Origin: Patagioenas fasciata
Taxonomy: Eukaryota; Chordata; Aves; Columbiformes; Columbidae
Direction: 5' to 3'
NCBI RefSeq assembly: GCF_037038585.1
Contig: NC_092525.1
Coordinates: forward strand, 20,232,867-20,296,866
Length of the DNA: 64,000 nucleotides
The notes beneath the pieces are model-generated. The model made no database searches, was not told the origin of the DNA, and was given only the letters and a program-made list of their open reading frames with translations. Below are positions 12,522 through 24,740 of this stretch, in pieces; position 1 is the first letter of the stretch, and the number at the start of each line of letters is the position of its first letter. Made by a program: the position numbers and the translations under genes.

Positions 12522-12614
12522 AAGCAGTATGAACACATGCTCACTGACGTGCACTTCAGTCCTCCAAAGAATTTCACCAGAGCAGTTTATGAAGCAGCCA
12601 GCCTTTTTCTGCCA
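12522..12614 (+). other. Candidate cryptic or unannotated exon, 31 codons, unrecognised
   Basis: A strong 3' splice site (T-rich stretch, C9 run at 12503-12511, TTTATTGCAG ending at 12521) is followed by 93 open bases. These end at a possible donor, CCA|GTGAGA, with the intron from 12615. The open frame is phase 0 at both ends and begins KQYEHMLTDVHFSPPKNFTR. If joined to the phase-1 donor at 1811 it hits a stop almost at once, so it would need a different partner exon. I know no protein with this sequence. Vertebrate introns contain many such pseudo-exons, so this is only a candidate. Confidence 0.18.
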
Positions 12615-15600
12615 GTGAGATTTCTCTTCCTACTTCTGCCTATTCATTGCAAACATCATATTTTACCTTGCAAATGTCGGATGCTGGCTCTCTAGTTCTG
12701 TTCACCTTTGCTTCCCCTGCAGCTCCCACATCTGATTGGGCTCTGGGCTCCGCAGTTGCCTGGCTAACTTGCTTTCTGCCTCATTTACTCCCCAATGACT
12801 GCTGAACGACGACGTTCCCTGAATTCAGGACCAGCTCAACTTTGTGACTGGTTGCTCAGGATGCTGCCGCAGCAGCAGTGTGTTTAGTGACTTTGTTTTA
12901 AAGATGTATAGCCATACATCTTTTGAATTGTAAAGCTAAATTTCATTAGCTTCACCAGAAGAAAGGAATGAACACTAAGGAAAAAATATACCACTGAGGC
13001 TACTGTAAGAAATTCTAGCTATATGACTCAGCAAAGTGGAGCCAGTGCCAAGCATGGGTAAGCACTGGTACACTCACTGTGTGCTTTGCTGGAGCGAAAG
13101 CAGTTGTTCATGGTTAGCTGATACATCCCGAACATTTATTACGAACACCAAACCAAACCACATGTTGAGTTGCTTTGGTACTTTGCCCTTGAAGAAGTGT
13201 GCACCAAGGTTTTGGAGAGCGTTAATATTTTTTTCCACTGAGCTTGAGACCTTCTTTAGAGTAAACCTAAGGCAAGTTGAGACCACTGTCATCTTAGAGT
13301 TCTGACCTCTTTTTCAGCGTGAATTTCACAGAGGCACTGAACACAGATTAGGGGTGTGAGCTGTGAGTTGTTTTTCACTGTGCAATATTGTGTGTTCAGT
13401 CCTTGGTGGCTCAGAGTGAGAGTCTTGGACTAATTCCTTTCCACGGCTACACCTGCATCTTTGTGGTACCTCATTAATCTGCTGATCACTGACTTCAAGC
13501 CTGTGGGCAGGTGAAAAAGTGTGTGACTCTGGGGTTTTTTAGTTTCTTTTGTTAAGGTTCTGCTCAGTCAGAGTTGAGTCTTTTTCAATGGAGACTTGTA
13601 TGGGCAGATTGCGGGGATTTTTCTTTTTTTTTCCTCCCCATGTGCTTATTTGTAACATCTTTCTTCCAGCAGATGTAAGGCCTGTTCGCATCCCTGGGTG
13701 GGTGTATCCTGACTCTCTAGAAGTTCAGGGAGAGCTCTGATTGCTCTTTGCCTGCCTTGTGTACGGTCTTAACAAAGAACCCCCTTTATGTGTCTATCTT
13801 CCTGATTGTTTTTATCAATTTTCCCACCTAACTAGAAGTTCTGTGTCTCATTTATAATCCCAGTTTCTTATATGTTGGAAAACAGCTGGTATTTTTGCCT
13901 TAAAGATCCTACAAATAGCATGCTAACAGCAAAGAAACAAAATGCTAGAAAAACTCACATAATTTTGACTTAATTCCTTAGTTAATTGGGGCCGAGATAT
14001 GACATTCATGTACTTTGTTGTATTCTGTGGCCATCTGATTTATAATTTTAACGTTGGTTATCCTGTAGGTGACATATTATTGTAGATCTTGGCTTTGAAG
14101 CCAGATAGCTGCTTGTGCATATTTTAGAGGAAGGGAGAGACAGCAGAACTGGACAATGATCTTGATTTTTGGTGTTTCTCTTTCGGAGGAGGCAGAATTT
14201 GAGACAAACCTGGCACCGCTACATGGCAGAGGAACTTGCAGTGATGCTGCAGTTTTGTTGGTGCCACTGCAGACACGAAGGCTCAAACAAATCAAAATGA
14301 ACTGAGAGGAGCAGATGGGGCAAGTGAGAAGTTGGGAAATCATTCAAAGTGTTAGACACTGAACGATTTCAATTTTCCTGAGACAAGCGGGTGCCGTGGC
14401 ACAACATGGCTCTTTTTGACACTCAGCACACGTGAGACAATTTTGGAATAAAAGCTGCATCAGGTGTTCTGTTTCCAAATATTCCTGCCTGAGGGAGTGT
14501 GTTTGCATTTGGCACGGATGTCTGTAAGGGGGATGGGTGGTGAAAACAAGCTTATCATAGATCTTTTCAGGTGTTTTGTTGACCATTCTAAGCATCGTGT
14601 GTCTGTACAAGATAGGGGTAAAGTTCCTGCTTCTGAGGCAAAATTGGTGTTTTTAGGGATATCACAAGGCAGTGGCAGTCAGAGGTCAGACAGGGATACA
14701 TCCCTTCTGCTAAAAATGTTGTCTTGATTTTAATATCCTCTTTAAAGGATGCCGTTTTCCTGTAGAATGAGAGTACCCAAAAGAGTAAATGCCTCATTTT
14801 GATAAATATGAGTGGTGGAAATGTGACTATCTTCATGTGTGCAAAACCCAAGCAGCAACTCTCAGCAATGGGACAAAATGGCGGATCTCCCAGTCTTCCC
14901 AGTCCTGAGCGATGGTTTTGCCTTGTGCTAGGAGTGGATATTGTGTGTGCCATGTTATTAGAAGCTCAAGCAAGCCTGACTCTGTGGTCTAAGCTTAATG
15001 TTTCCTCTGCTTACAGTTTAAAAAAGCTTCAGTACTAGAAGGTATAGAGAGTGGAGACATTTGTAATTTTGAGGGTAGAAATGCTGAGGTCTGAACTTGC
15101 ATGCTCTGACAACATCAGCTAAGCTGCACCCCATCAATAATGAATTCACAGAAATTCCTCAGAATATGTGACCTCTATTCCTCTGTAATGTTTTTCTTCT
15201 GCTTAAGATTCATCTTTAAGGGATTTGGCTTGGAAATAGGGAAATGGGATATAAAGAATTCTGTTCTCATCTGGTAATTGCAGCCTAAACACGATTTTGC
15301 AGTATTTATTGTTTATAAATGCATAAATAGACTATAGATAATTCATACTTTAATGTTGTGGGGCATAGGAAAGTTGGGTGTAGGAAAATGTATCTGATAA
15401 GGCACAGCTCCAGCAGAAAGAAAAGGAACCTAAAAAGTAGTTGGATTCTTTCCATCCACCCTACAAAGAAGAAAATTGGTTTGCAGGAAATATAGGTCAT
15501 GGCACTGTTCTGGCATCTTGATGTCACTGTTGGTAAGCACAGTATATTGCTCACAGCACAATTTGGGACTCCCATTAGAGCTGTTCTTTGCTGTCAGATT

Positions 15601-16360
15601 TAAAGGCCATTTCATATCCCTATCTGATCTAATGCACTCCTCACACAGATGAAGAAAATTTAGGAGGTGGTATATGGGGTTTTTATTTTTTTTTTTTAAT
15701 TAAGTTATTGAAAGCCACTTTGGAGACTCTTCCTGCTGTTGCACCGGGAAGTCAGTTACTTCACCTGGACCCCGGGATCAGGGATGCACCGTGAATGGGG
15801 CAGAGGAACTAAATTCTTCTACCCTCTCCAGGGCAAAACACAGAAGAAACGAAACCTTGTGTTGTTGTGCCACAGGGTTTTATGAATACAAGCCTGTTAC
15901 TGGTGAAAAGCCCTGGCTTTTTGAACACAACATTCACCTTTGATTAGGAGATTCATCTAATTTCTCTGTGTTAGAAAAGATATTGAAAGCAGCTGTGTTC
16001 TGTAAGTTGGGTCATCTGTATTCTCTGTGTCCAGCAGCAGGACAGGGTGAGTGGTTTTGGCAGGAATGGGAGAATAAGGGCGACAGTGTCTCTGTGGGGC
16101 AGGGGGACCACAGAAATTATTTTTCTGCACAGTTCTATACAGTTGGCTACTGTGGACAATATAGAGGCCAAGATGAAAACAGAAGGGTGAACAGGGAATT
16201 TGGGTGAGGAACTGTAGCTACGCTGTGGTTTTTTGCTTTTTGGCTTTTGAGGTGGGATGCAGTGGAGCAGGCACAGGGATGTGACCATATCCTCACTGGA
16301 ACAGTGCTCGCTGGCTTCTCTTCCTCACCTGTCTTGTAGTGAATCAGAAATAATAATGCT

Positions 16361-16420
16361 TAGCTGCACTGCAGTGTATTTAGGTGCACTGCAGTGTATT
16401 TACTTACACTGCGATGTGGT
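16361..16420. repeat. 20-bp tandem repeat, three units, with internal palindrome
   Basis: Units at 16361-16380 and 16381-16400 differ at one position (TAGCTGCACT versus TAGGTGCACT). A third, more diverged unit occupies 16401-16420. The first two contain the perfect palindrome CACTGCAGTG. Looks like a minisatellite seed. Confidence 0.85.
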
Positions 16421-19400
16421 GCAGCTTTGAAGAAGGATAGATAGATACTTATATATTTCCAGCTGGTTTGAGATGTTCTTTGTGTTCTCCAGCTTTCATA
16501 ACCTTGGGTCCGTGTTACAGCGGTAGGGATGGACCTCGTATCCATCCCACGGTACTTCTGTACCTTTAGCAACTATGTGCTGTGTATAAATACATCTGAC
16601 TTGCTAAAACTGTTTCATATTAATGTATTTTTTTTAATGCTTTATCTCAAATAAGGCTGGAGGTTAACAAATCCAAGAAATCAGATGAAATCAAAGTCAC
16701 TTTCAACCCTTTTGTTTCCGTTGAACCTCTAGCGAGTTACTGCTGCTCAATCTGGATATTTGCAGGCATGACAAAGATAGAAGAATGCAACTACAGATTT
16801 TTATTGCTGCCCCAATGTTTTTCCAGTGTGGCATTATTACTTTGGAGTTCATTAAGAACAAACAAAAGCAGTGGAAAGCGTTCTGCTGGTAACGCGCTGC
16901 TGCACAGCGTGGCTCGCGCTCTGCTGCCTGGTGGGACGCCCCAGCTTTGGAATGAGCAGCATCCCAACAGTTTCCTCTGCAGCTTGCCTGAAGATTTCCT
17001 AAGCCCCTCACCAACTCAATTCATTATCTGCTGGTACGCTTGCATAAGAAACAGGATTTTTATTTTATTATTTTTAAACAGGCAATAGGGGAAAATGTCC
17101 TGTGGTGACAAGCAGGTTTTTCTTTTGGGTTGATCTAAGTACCAGACCAAGCTTATTGCGTCTTGGTTTCTTAGTTTCTTCTTATCATTTAAAGCAGGAT
17201 TTGGAGGACGTATTCTTTGCATCCTAAACAGGGTGGCTGTGTGTATGCGTGTGCTTTTGAGTTTTTTAATTTAAAAAAAAAAACCTTTCTGGCTTACTCT
17301 GGCCTCACTGTTTCCTCCTTCAGTGGAGATATGGGGTACGGTCAAGTGCTTGGAGGTGTCACTGGGTCACTTACACTTTTAACCAATTGCTGTTTGAGTC
17401 ATCTGACTTGGATAACATCTAAAAGATGGAGGTTTAAAGCCTGAATTCCTGAGAATCATAGGTGGGGAATTAAGAAAACAGAGGTTTTTGGGAAAGGCAC
17501 CACGTAGGATGTATAAGGAAGATGTATTGTAAGACATCTTTCAGGGATTGCTTTCAAGCAACTATCATTAAAATTCCATGTTCTGATGGATATCTCTTCT
17601 TCAAAAGTGTTTCAGCATTATGGGGATTGTAAATATATTCTTTTTCAGATTTTAAAAATCCCAAACACAATACCTTTGGAGATGTGTTTGTTCTTATTAT
17701 TTTTCTTATAAATATATAAAAAAAGAGCAAACAGAAAGCTCTATCAGTTGTGTGTATCTGATTGAAATGCATAGATTCTTGCATATGAATTATTATTGTA
17801 TGCAGTTGTACCAAAAAAATGAAGAAGCTGAGTTTAGGACCCCTTGAAAATAATCTATTTCTGTTAGATGTGCATATCATTTAGATATACACTTGTCTAT
17901 GCAGCATACAATTTTTCACTGGCTCTTTCAGAGGTAATTTTGGAAGGCGGAATGTGCCGTGTGAATATGGTACTTCAAATTGTAGAATGCTTCCATGAGA
18001 AAATGTAGGATTAGCCTGCAAATAATCTCTTCAAAGGCCCTATTACAATTCTGAACTCTCAGATGGCTTGGCTTGGCTTTGCTATTGCTTTAGAGGGACG
18101 GAGAACGTTAAAACCATTTTCATGTATTGTCACAAAATAATTTTATGTGGTTGATCCTGCCTTACATGATGCTTCACAACATGATGGAAAATTCATAAAC
18201 GTTTTCTTCAATTTGATGCTCAAGAAGCACTTAAAAGTGCTCATTTCTTTAAGAATTATTTTTTCTCTTTATATCCAATTCATAGATTATGGTCAAGTGT
18301 TCATTTTTAAGGTATTTACAAGAAATCAATTGAACCAGCTTGCTCATAACACCCTTTCCTCTCCTTCTACCGCCTGCCCAGACACATCCTTGCAGCATTG
18401 GGGAACAAAGAGAGTTGAGATTCTGAGCCATGCTCAGATTTGATTTAATAATGCATTTTTCTGTAGTAAATTTTTGAGAGGCTGGGTTGTTTGTGGTCAA
18501 AGATTCTAAGGTTATGTCCATTATGTTAAAGACTGATGGTTAATAAGTTTTTCAGCTGTCTAATATTTTAATTTGGGATAAAGTTCCGGGTTTTGTATTT
18601 GCAAACTGTGTGCGTCTGTCTGTCTGTCCCTGCCCCTCTGTTCAACCCACAGATGCCTAGGGACAGTCTTCACTCCAGCTGCTCATTCCTTTAGTGGTAA
18701 AGCATCCCACTTTCCTCTTTGCATGGACTGGGAGTTTGTCAAAGATAGTCTGCTCTGGGCGTTGAACTCTTGGAAGAAGCTCAGATTAATGGACGAATCT
18801 CTCTAACCAATTAATCAAACTGTATTGTCTGTTTGGGCTAAATCACAGAAGATTGAGTTGTTCCTTAGAGCATTAGCTATGGAATCTTAAGTCTGCTTGT
18901 GGAAAAGTAATGCTGGTGCATCCTGAGGCTTTAGATTTAACTGCGGGTGGGATGAAACCTGTTCAGGGGTTGTACCGAAATCTGACAGCTACTGTTGGAG
19001 CTGTTGTGGTGTAATAAATTCAGGCTCCGTCTGTTCACCCGAGTTTAGATGAAGCATAGAGCGACAGTGTGCTGGTATGTGTGTTGTGACCTGATGTTTC
19101 CAGACTGGATATAGGTGCTAAACATCTCACGGTACTAGTGATGCTTCAGGATTCACATGGAATTGCTGGAGTTGGTTCAAGAATTTACCGCAGTGAGTGG
19201 CTTGACTTTTATAGTTGGGCAAGTTTGGTAATTCTGCATAACAGCATTTACTGTTGGACTGGTGTATAAGTATTTGGAATATAGATCAGTGTCCGAGACT
19301 GACTGTAACTCCCAATACGTGTGGTTAACCTTGTTTTTCCCGTTAGAAAATTTCTCTGTGGTTGTTTCACTTCCCTCCAAAATGGAACTGGGGTTTTACT

Positions 19401-22400
19401 CTTGGCCTTCAGGAAAGACGTTCTCTGCTGGACTGATCTACACTTTGGTTTGCTGCTTTGATATACCATCACTAGCAAGGCTTTTTAGTCTTACAGATCA
19501 GTTTGGATTATATGACAGGTTTGTTGAGAAAGAGAATGTGTGTGGGTTGCTGGTGGTATAATCCTGAATCCAGGCCTGACAAATTACATGTTACTAATTA
19601 GAAGAAATCATCCTCGTTTTGTTCCTAGTTCTGCTGCCCTGGTAAAGGTGATTTGCTCTCACATGCTGTGTTCTCCTTTCTACGGGAAATTTTAGTGACT
19701 GTGGAGAGGAGACCAGCTGGCTATCAAACAGCTGGGTAGGATTTAGACCCTTCCTACAGTTGCTGTAGCCAGTAGCTTTACTTGCTTGGGTACCATGTTT
19801 GTTTTAATTTGTCATTTTGTGGCTTGCCCTTTGCGTTTTCCATAAACGAAGTGTGCAGCTTAGGAAGCGCTGGGTACATGCTGATGTCGATTTTATAGCT
19901 AATGCTCTTTGCTGGGGGAGGTTGAAGAAGAGGTTGTGGTGAGAAAGCTCTGAGGAGCAAAGCATGTCGCACATCATCAGGTTGCGGAAGTGTGGACTCA
20001 GCATGTTGATGCTGTTACGCTATCCCCTCCGGCTGCCTGGGACCAGGTGATGAGACTGATTGCTCACAGAACTTCAGTTGCCTTTGCAAGTTCATGGTAA
20101 TTATTGGCCTTTGCACCCAAAGTGAACGCTGCTTTTTGAACCTCAGTTTGTGTTAAGTGGAATCAACGGTTTAAAAGGTGCCTCCGTGATACATTAAATA
20201 GCTAAACTGGTTCAGTAATTCAAAGGCATTAGACTGCTTGGTTACCATAGTGAGCATAGCAGGAAATTTTTGCTGAACATTGTGATTGGTTTTGTTGAGA
20301 TGCACGAGTAAAGGAGTTCATAATCTGGGTTATTCTGCAATAGAAATAATGTAGCTAGCGGAACAACCTTAATGAAAATGTACCAGTGTCCCCTGTTTTC
20401 AGGTAGCAGAGAGAAGTGTCTCATTCTGTCAAATAGGAAATCTGCTTGGTTGTGTTTACAGCAATAGGTAACCCCTTTGGACAAACCCGATGGTTGCAAA
20501 CTGTGTGTTTGAGGGTGAGACAGGCGATGGCAGCGAGCGTGAATAATCTCAGCCCAGGAGCCTGTTCAGTCCCTTACGTGGCTTGGAGCCGGTGCATTGG
20601 CTACAGCAACCATTTGCTGGATCTTGTCCTGTTTTTCTGATGTGAATCTGTATGTTGGGTTAAAAAATCTGGTAACAAGTGAAAAAAGAGTAAATATAAA
20701 AGAAATAGGAAGGATCCCATATGCATTGGGAAAGGTTTCCTTTTTGTGCTGGGGTCTGACTGATGTGGTAGCTGTGCTGGGACAAACTGCAGGGATGCTC
20801 AAGGTAAACAAAACTGCTGGACAGTCTGGGCAGTGGCATCGAGCCCTGGGCAGATGGTGAAACCTTCTTCTGTTGTTTGTTTTCCCGGGATGCTTCTTCA
20901 GCCTTTTTCAATCACCAGTTTTCACTCGTATTCACAGAAATCTGGTATTTGCTACCTGGGGATGATGCTGGAATGCCGCGCTGCTGGCTATGCAGTGAGC
21001 AGCTCCGGCAAGGAAAGGCTTCTTTGGGCCAGTGCTTGTGACCATAGCCTTTGGCTACTGAGACTCTTCACTTGCGTTTTCTGTGGTTCAAGCTCATGCT
21101 AAGCACTGCTGTAAACACACACTGAGCTGGACTGCGGATCGGTCACCACACTGAGCCCGCGGTGGGATGTGGTGACCTTTTCAGGGAGGCCCGGTCTCCC
21201 TGGGAGATGCCTCCCTGCCACAAGAGATCAGCTGCATGGATCAACTGTAGACAGTTCATGGCCAGTATTTTTGGCAAGGTTGTATTTTATTACTTTTTAA
21301 ATTCGCCTCTGGTCAGACTTTCTTTTCTGAGATGGAGGATAGCAGCTGTGGGTGTGTTGATTGTTGTTTGTGGTGTTTCTAACTTACAGAGAGACGCCTG
21401 CAGCTCGGGGTCAGCCTGCTTTAAAATGTGAATTTATGAATTTAAAATTACAAACGCTTCTTTTTCTCCAAATAAGCTCTGTAACAAGTTGATCCTTCAA
21501 CTCACCCACAAATAAGACAGTTCCAGTGAAAGAGGCTGTTTTATGGGATTCATTTTGGATGCTATTCAGAGAAATTACTGTAGGCTTTTTGAGCAAATTA
21601 GTGAGAGCATGGAAGGACCACAGAAAGGCTTTTTCCCCTTAAGATTTGTAGGCTCTTATGAAGGGAAGGAAAAAAGTGGTAATTAAATAATTTTTTTTAT
21701 AACGAAATAAAATTATGCAAGCTCCGAGTTTGAGCTTGGATAAGTTCTTAGCTCTTTCTGCTAGTAAAATTTTTATTTTAAATTGAGGCTTTTAGAAGGG
21801 AAAGGAAATCACTTAATCAGTGCTTCAAATGTGTGTGTATATATGGAGGTGTGGGTATTCCCTTTGCAAGATGTTAAAGAGTTTGGATTTACGATGTTGT
21901 TAAAAAATATATGTGTAACTTGTATGTGTGAAATGATCAAGGCATCTAATCTGTGGGGTTCTGGGAACCTCAGAAGCTCAGTTCATGATGAATATGATTA
22001 GCTGAGTTCACCTGAAGTGTTTATCCTGGGGGAAAAAACAGTGAATCAGATCTCTGGATCTTTCACTGGGACTTTTCAATTATTTGAATTGGAGAGGGGC
22101 ATTTCTTGTTGCTTGAATTAGATTAATATTTTGTGGGTATGCTGCTGAGACAGCTACAATTCAGGGCATGAGGAACTGGGGAAAGTATTTGTGGACCTCT
22201 CCTGTTGAACCAAGTTACGTCTTTGACTCTCAATAACATAAGTTCTAAAAGGAAAAAGTCAGATTGTCAGAATAACTTAATCTGATTCTTGTGAAAGTGC
22301 GATACGTGTGGACAGTGTGGTGTTGAAATGCATCGCGGGGAGCAGGAGAAGAGCAGATATGGCTGTGGAGGGTCCCAGCAGCATCCCCTCAAACTTCACA

Positions 22401-24331
22401 CTAAATGGAAAGTAACTTGAACATGTGCCTTATCTGTGGATGAGGCTAATTGACTGTATGCCACTTTATCTGTGTGCTTGTTTGTATTTAAAGTACTCTT
22501 TGGGTTCCCTCTACCTCTTGACTAACTCAAAATGTCCAGAGGAGGTGACTCTTCAAAAGGGACGGAGATGGATATGGTAGATCGCTGGCGATGGAGACCA
22601 TGTTTCCTCGGCAACAGCATCCCCACAGGTGCTTGCAGAAAAGCTTTGACCTTCAGTCCTGTTTGAGTTCAGAAAGTCTCAGGTTTGGCTGCGCTGTTGG
22701 TCTGGTTTGGTGTTAAAGGCAAAATGCTGAAATGCGAAAGCAACAACTTCATTCACGCGTGGTGGAAATCATGTGTGGTAAAGCTGCTGCCCAAACGTAC
22801 CAGACACCATGGACCTTGGGATCAGACAACAGCCACACTGAAGCTATTCAGGTAATTTTTTGATGCTTTGGCACACCTTCACATCAAAAGACAGATGCTC
22901 TGTATGTGTATCTTGCATAATCAAGGCAACAATAAACCTGGGATCTTATTATAAAGAAATACCTGATTGCTGATTAACTTCATCAAGCTGCATTGACAAC
23001 TCAGCTGAGGTAATGTGGGCAGGAAAAAAAGCCTGTGTGAGCACTGGGAACTGCTGGGAAACCTTTTCTGTTTCCAGTGACATTTTCAAAATGGTGTTTG
23101 CAGGTGCTGGTCTGGCAGATGATGCTCAGTAAATCAAATCCAAACCCTGGTCCAGGGAGGGCAGCAGCCTTTTATCCTGACAGTCTGGGATCTCTTCAGC
23201 CTTTCTGGTACGTTGGGACATGACGGTATGAATCAGGAGGGGGAAATGAGATTCAACAAAGCTTTTTTGTAATGTCCATGTTGAGTGTGAGCAGGTTCTC
23301 AGGGAGTCTGAACAGGCACTGTCTGGCTTCACTGTCTTCATCACCGTGGATGGATGGTGTGTGGGTTTAGAGCTGCTGTGACTTCAGTAGATGCTCAGGC
23401 TGGGTAGTCAGGAAGGTCAAGCGTGTTGTGCGAGAAACTCTCCGCTATTTGGTGCATCCTTCTCCTCTGGTGTGCCAAGGCTGTGTTGTCCTAAGTTTCA
23501 CAAACTTGGTGCTTGAACTCCTTGTTTGTGGGTGAAACCCATGTCTGCACGTGGTTTCTCCTCTCTTCCTTTTGTGTCTTATCCCCAGTGTTACTTTTTC
23601 AGGGTGGGGACAACACATCAACCTACTTTAAAATAACCAATAAAACCCTGAAACAATAACAAACCTCCCACCTTGAATCACTGAGTTTGTCACAAAAAAT
23701 TAAGTATGGTAGCTACTGTTTTGGATGCATTTCACCTGCTAAGAGATACTACAGTCAGCACCATATGGTAGGCTTTTTTTTTCCCTTTTTGACAGACTTA
23801 CAGCAGCAATTTGTTTCACCCGTGAGCCAGCACCACAGTGTGCATTGCTTAACAGGAACAACCTAAGACTGGTGAGCTTTTCTTTTTGGATTTTCAAGGA
23901 GCATTTAGCTGAGCTTCAGAGACTGGTTTCTGGCATTGTACTATTTGCATTTAAACTCTTTGACATGTAGAAGTGAGGGACTGAAGGACAGAAGGACTTG
24001 ATTATTTTTCTGACCAGAGAGACTCCTCAGTACTTCAATCTTAATGCTTGCAAATAATGCGCTAAGATTTACCTGCCTTTTAGATTTATTACCAGGCTCT
24101 CCTCAATGTCTATATGTCACCCTGAGATTATGAAAATGGTTGCAGATATGGAAAATCTTACTTTATTTGACAAGTGGACTGAAACTGCAGGCTGAATTAT
24201 AGGTATATCTGTGCTGTAAAATGGGGCCCGGTGCTGGGTCCCTGGTCTTCTGAAAAACAGGACAGTGTTGAAACACCTTATTGCTACTGGTACCGTGATA
24301 ATGGGTCAATACTACTTTGAACTAGTATCTT

Positions 24332-24398
24332 TGGTGTGGATGTGTGTTTTTTGTGGCGTTTTTTGGTTTTGTTGTTGTTTTTGTTTGGGTTTTTTTTA
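24332..24398. repeat. G/T-rich low-complexity tract
   Basis: About 65 bp composed almost wholly of T and G on the + strand, with irregular GTTGTT, GGTTTTG and T-run units. It has no C apart from one in GGCG. It may be the remnant of a microsatellite, or of an A-rich tail on the minus strand. Confidence 0.75.
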
Positions 24399-24634
24399 AT
24401 TACCAGGCATACTCAGATTTTGAATAGCTTGCTCTACTGTGCCCCATGAGCTGAAATACTCAATGCAAAACCACAGTTAATTCAGGGTCCCTTTACCTTA
24501 AAGCTTTTTTTTTTTTTTTGTGACTACCACACTGACTATGAATTTTTGTATTCTTAGGCTTCCTTAAAACTTGGGCAAGTCCTGCAATACCTTAATAGCC
24601 TAGAATGACATCTCCAGAGTGGAAGGGTGACCTA

Positions 24635-24740
24635 GTAGCGTCAGAAGTTAACCTGCAATGCAAGAGCCTCATGTTTAATTCCCCTTCCATTATTGACTCT
24701 ATATGACTCCAGGTAAATTGTTTAGGTTAGGGAGGCAGCC
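24635..24740 (+). mobile_element. Possible MIR/CORE-SINE-like relic
   Basis: The stretch around 24665-24730 follows the order of the MIR core: '(g)tttaattcccc..cc' for the tRNA-like 'gggttcaattcccgg', then 'ttgactctatatgactccaggtaaattgttta' for 'ctgactcgctgtgtgaccttgggcaagtcactta'. The match is patchy and the ends cannot be placed. MIR/CORE-SINEs are ancient amniote SINEs, inactive in birds. An alignment to repeat consensus sequences is needed. Confidence 0.3.

Larger units (their letters stand above)
12615..24600. other. Intron-like non-coding DNA
   Basis: No exon or classified transposon can be supported across this 12 kb. It contains a T12 run (15686-15697), a three-unit 20-bp tandem repeat (16361-16420), an A12-type run near 17272-17283, and a G/T-rich tract at 24332-24398. 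Open frames of 60-121 codons on both strands look random and lack splice borders or domains. Confidence 0.55.
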
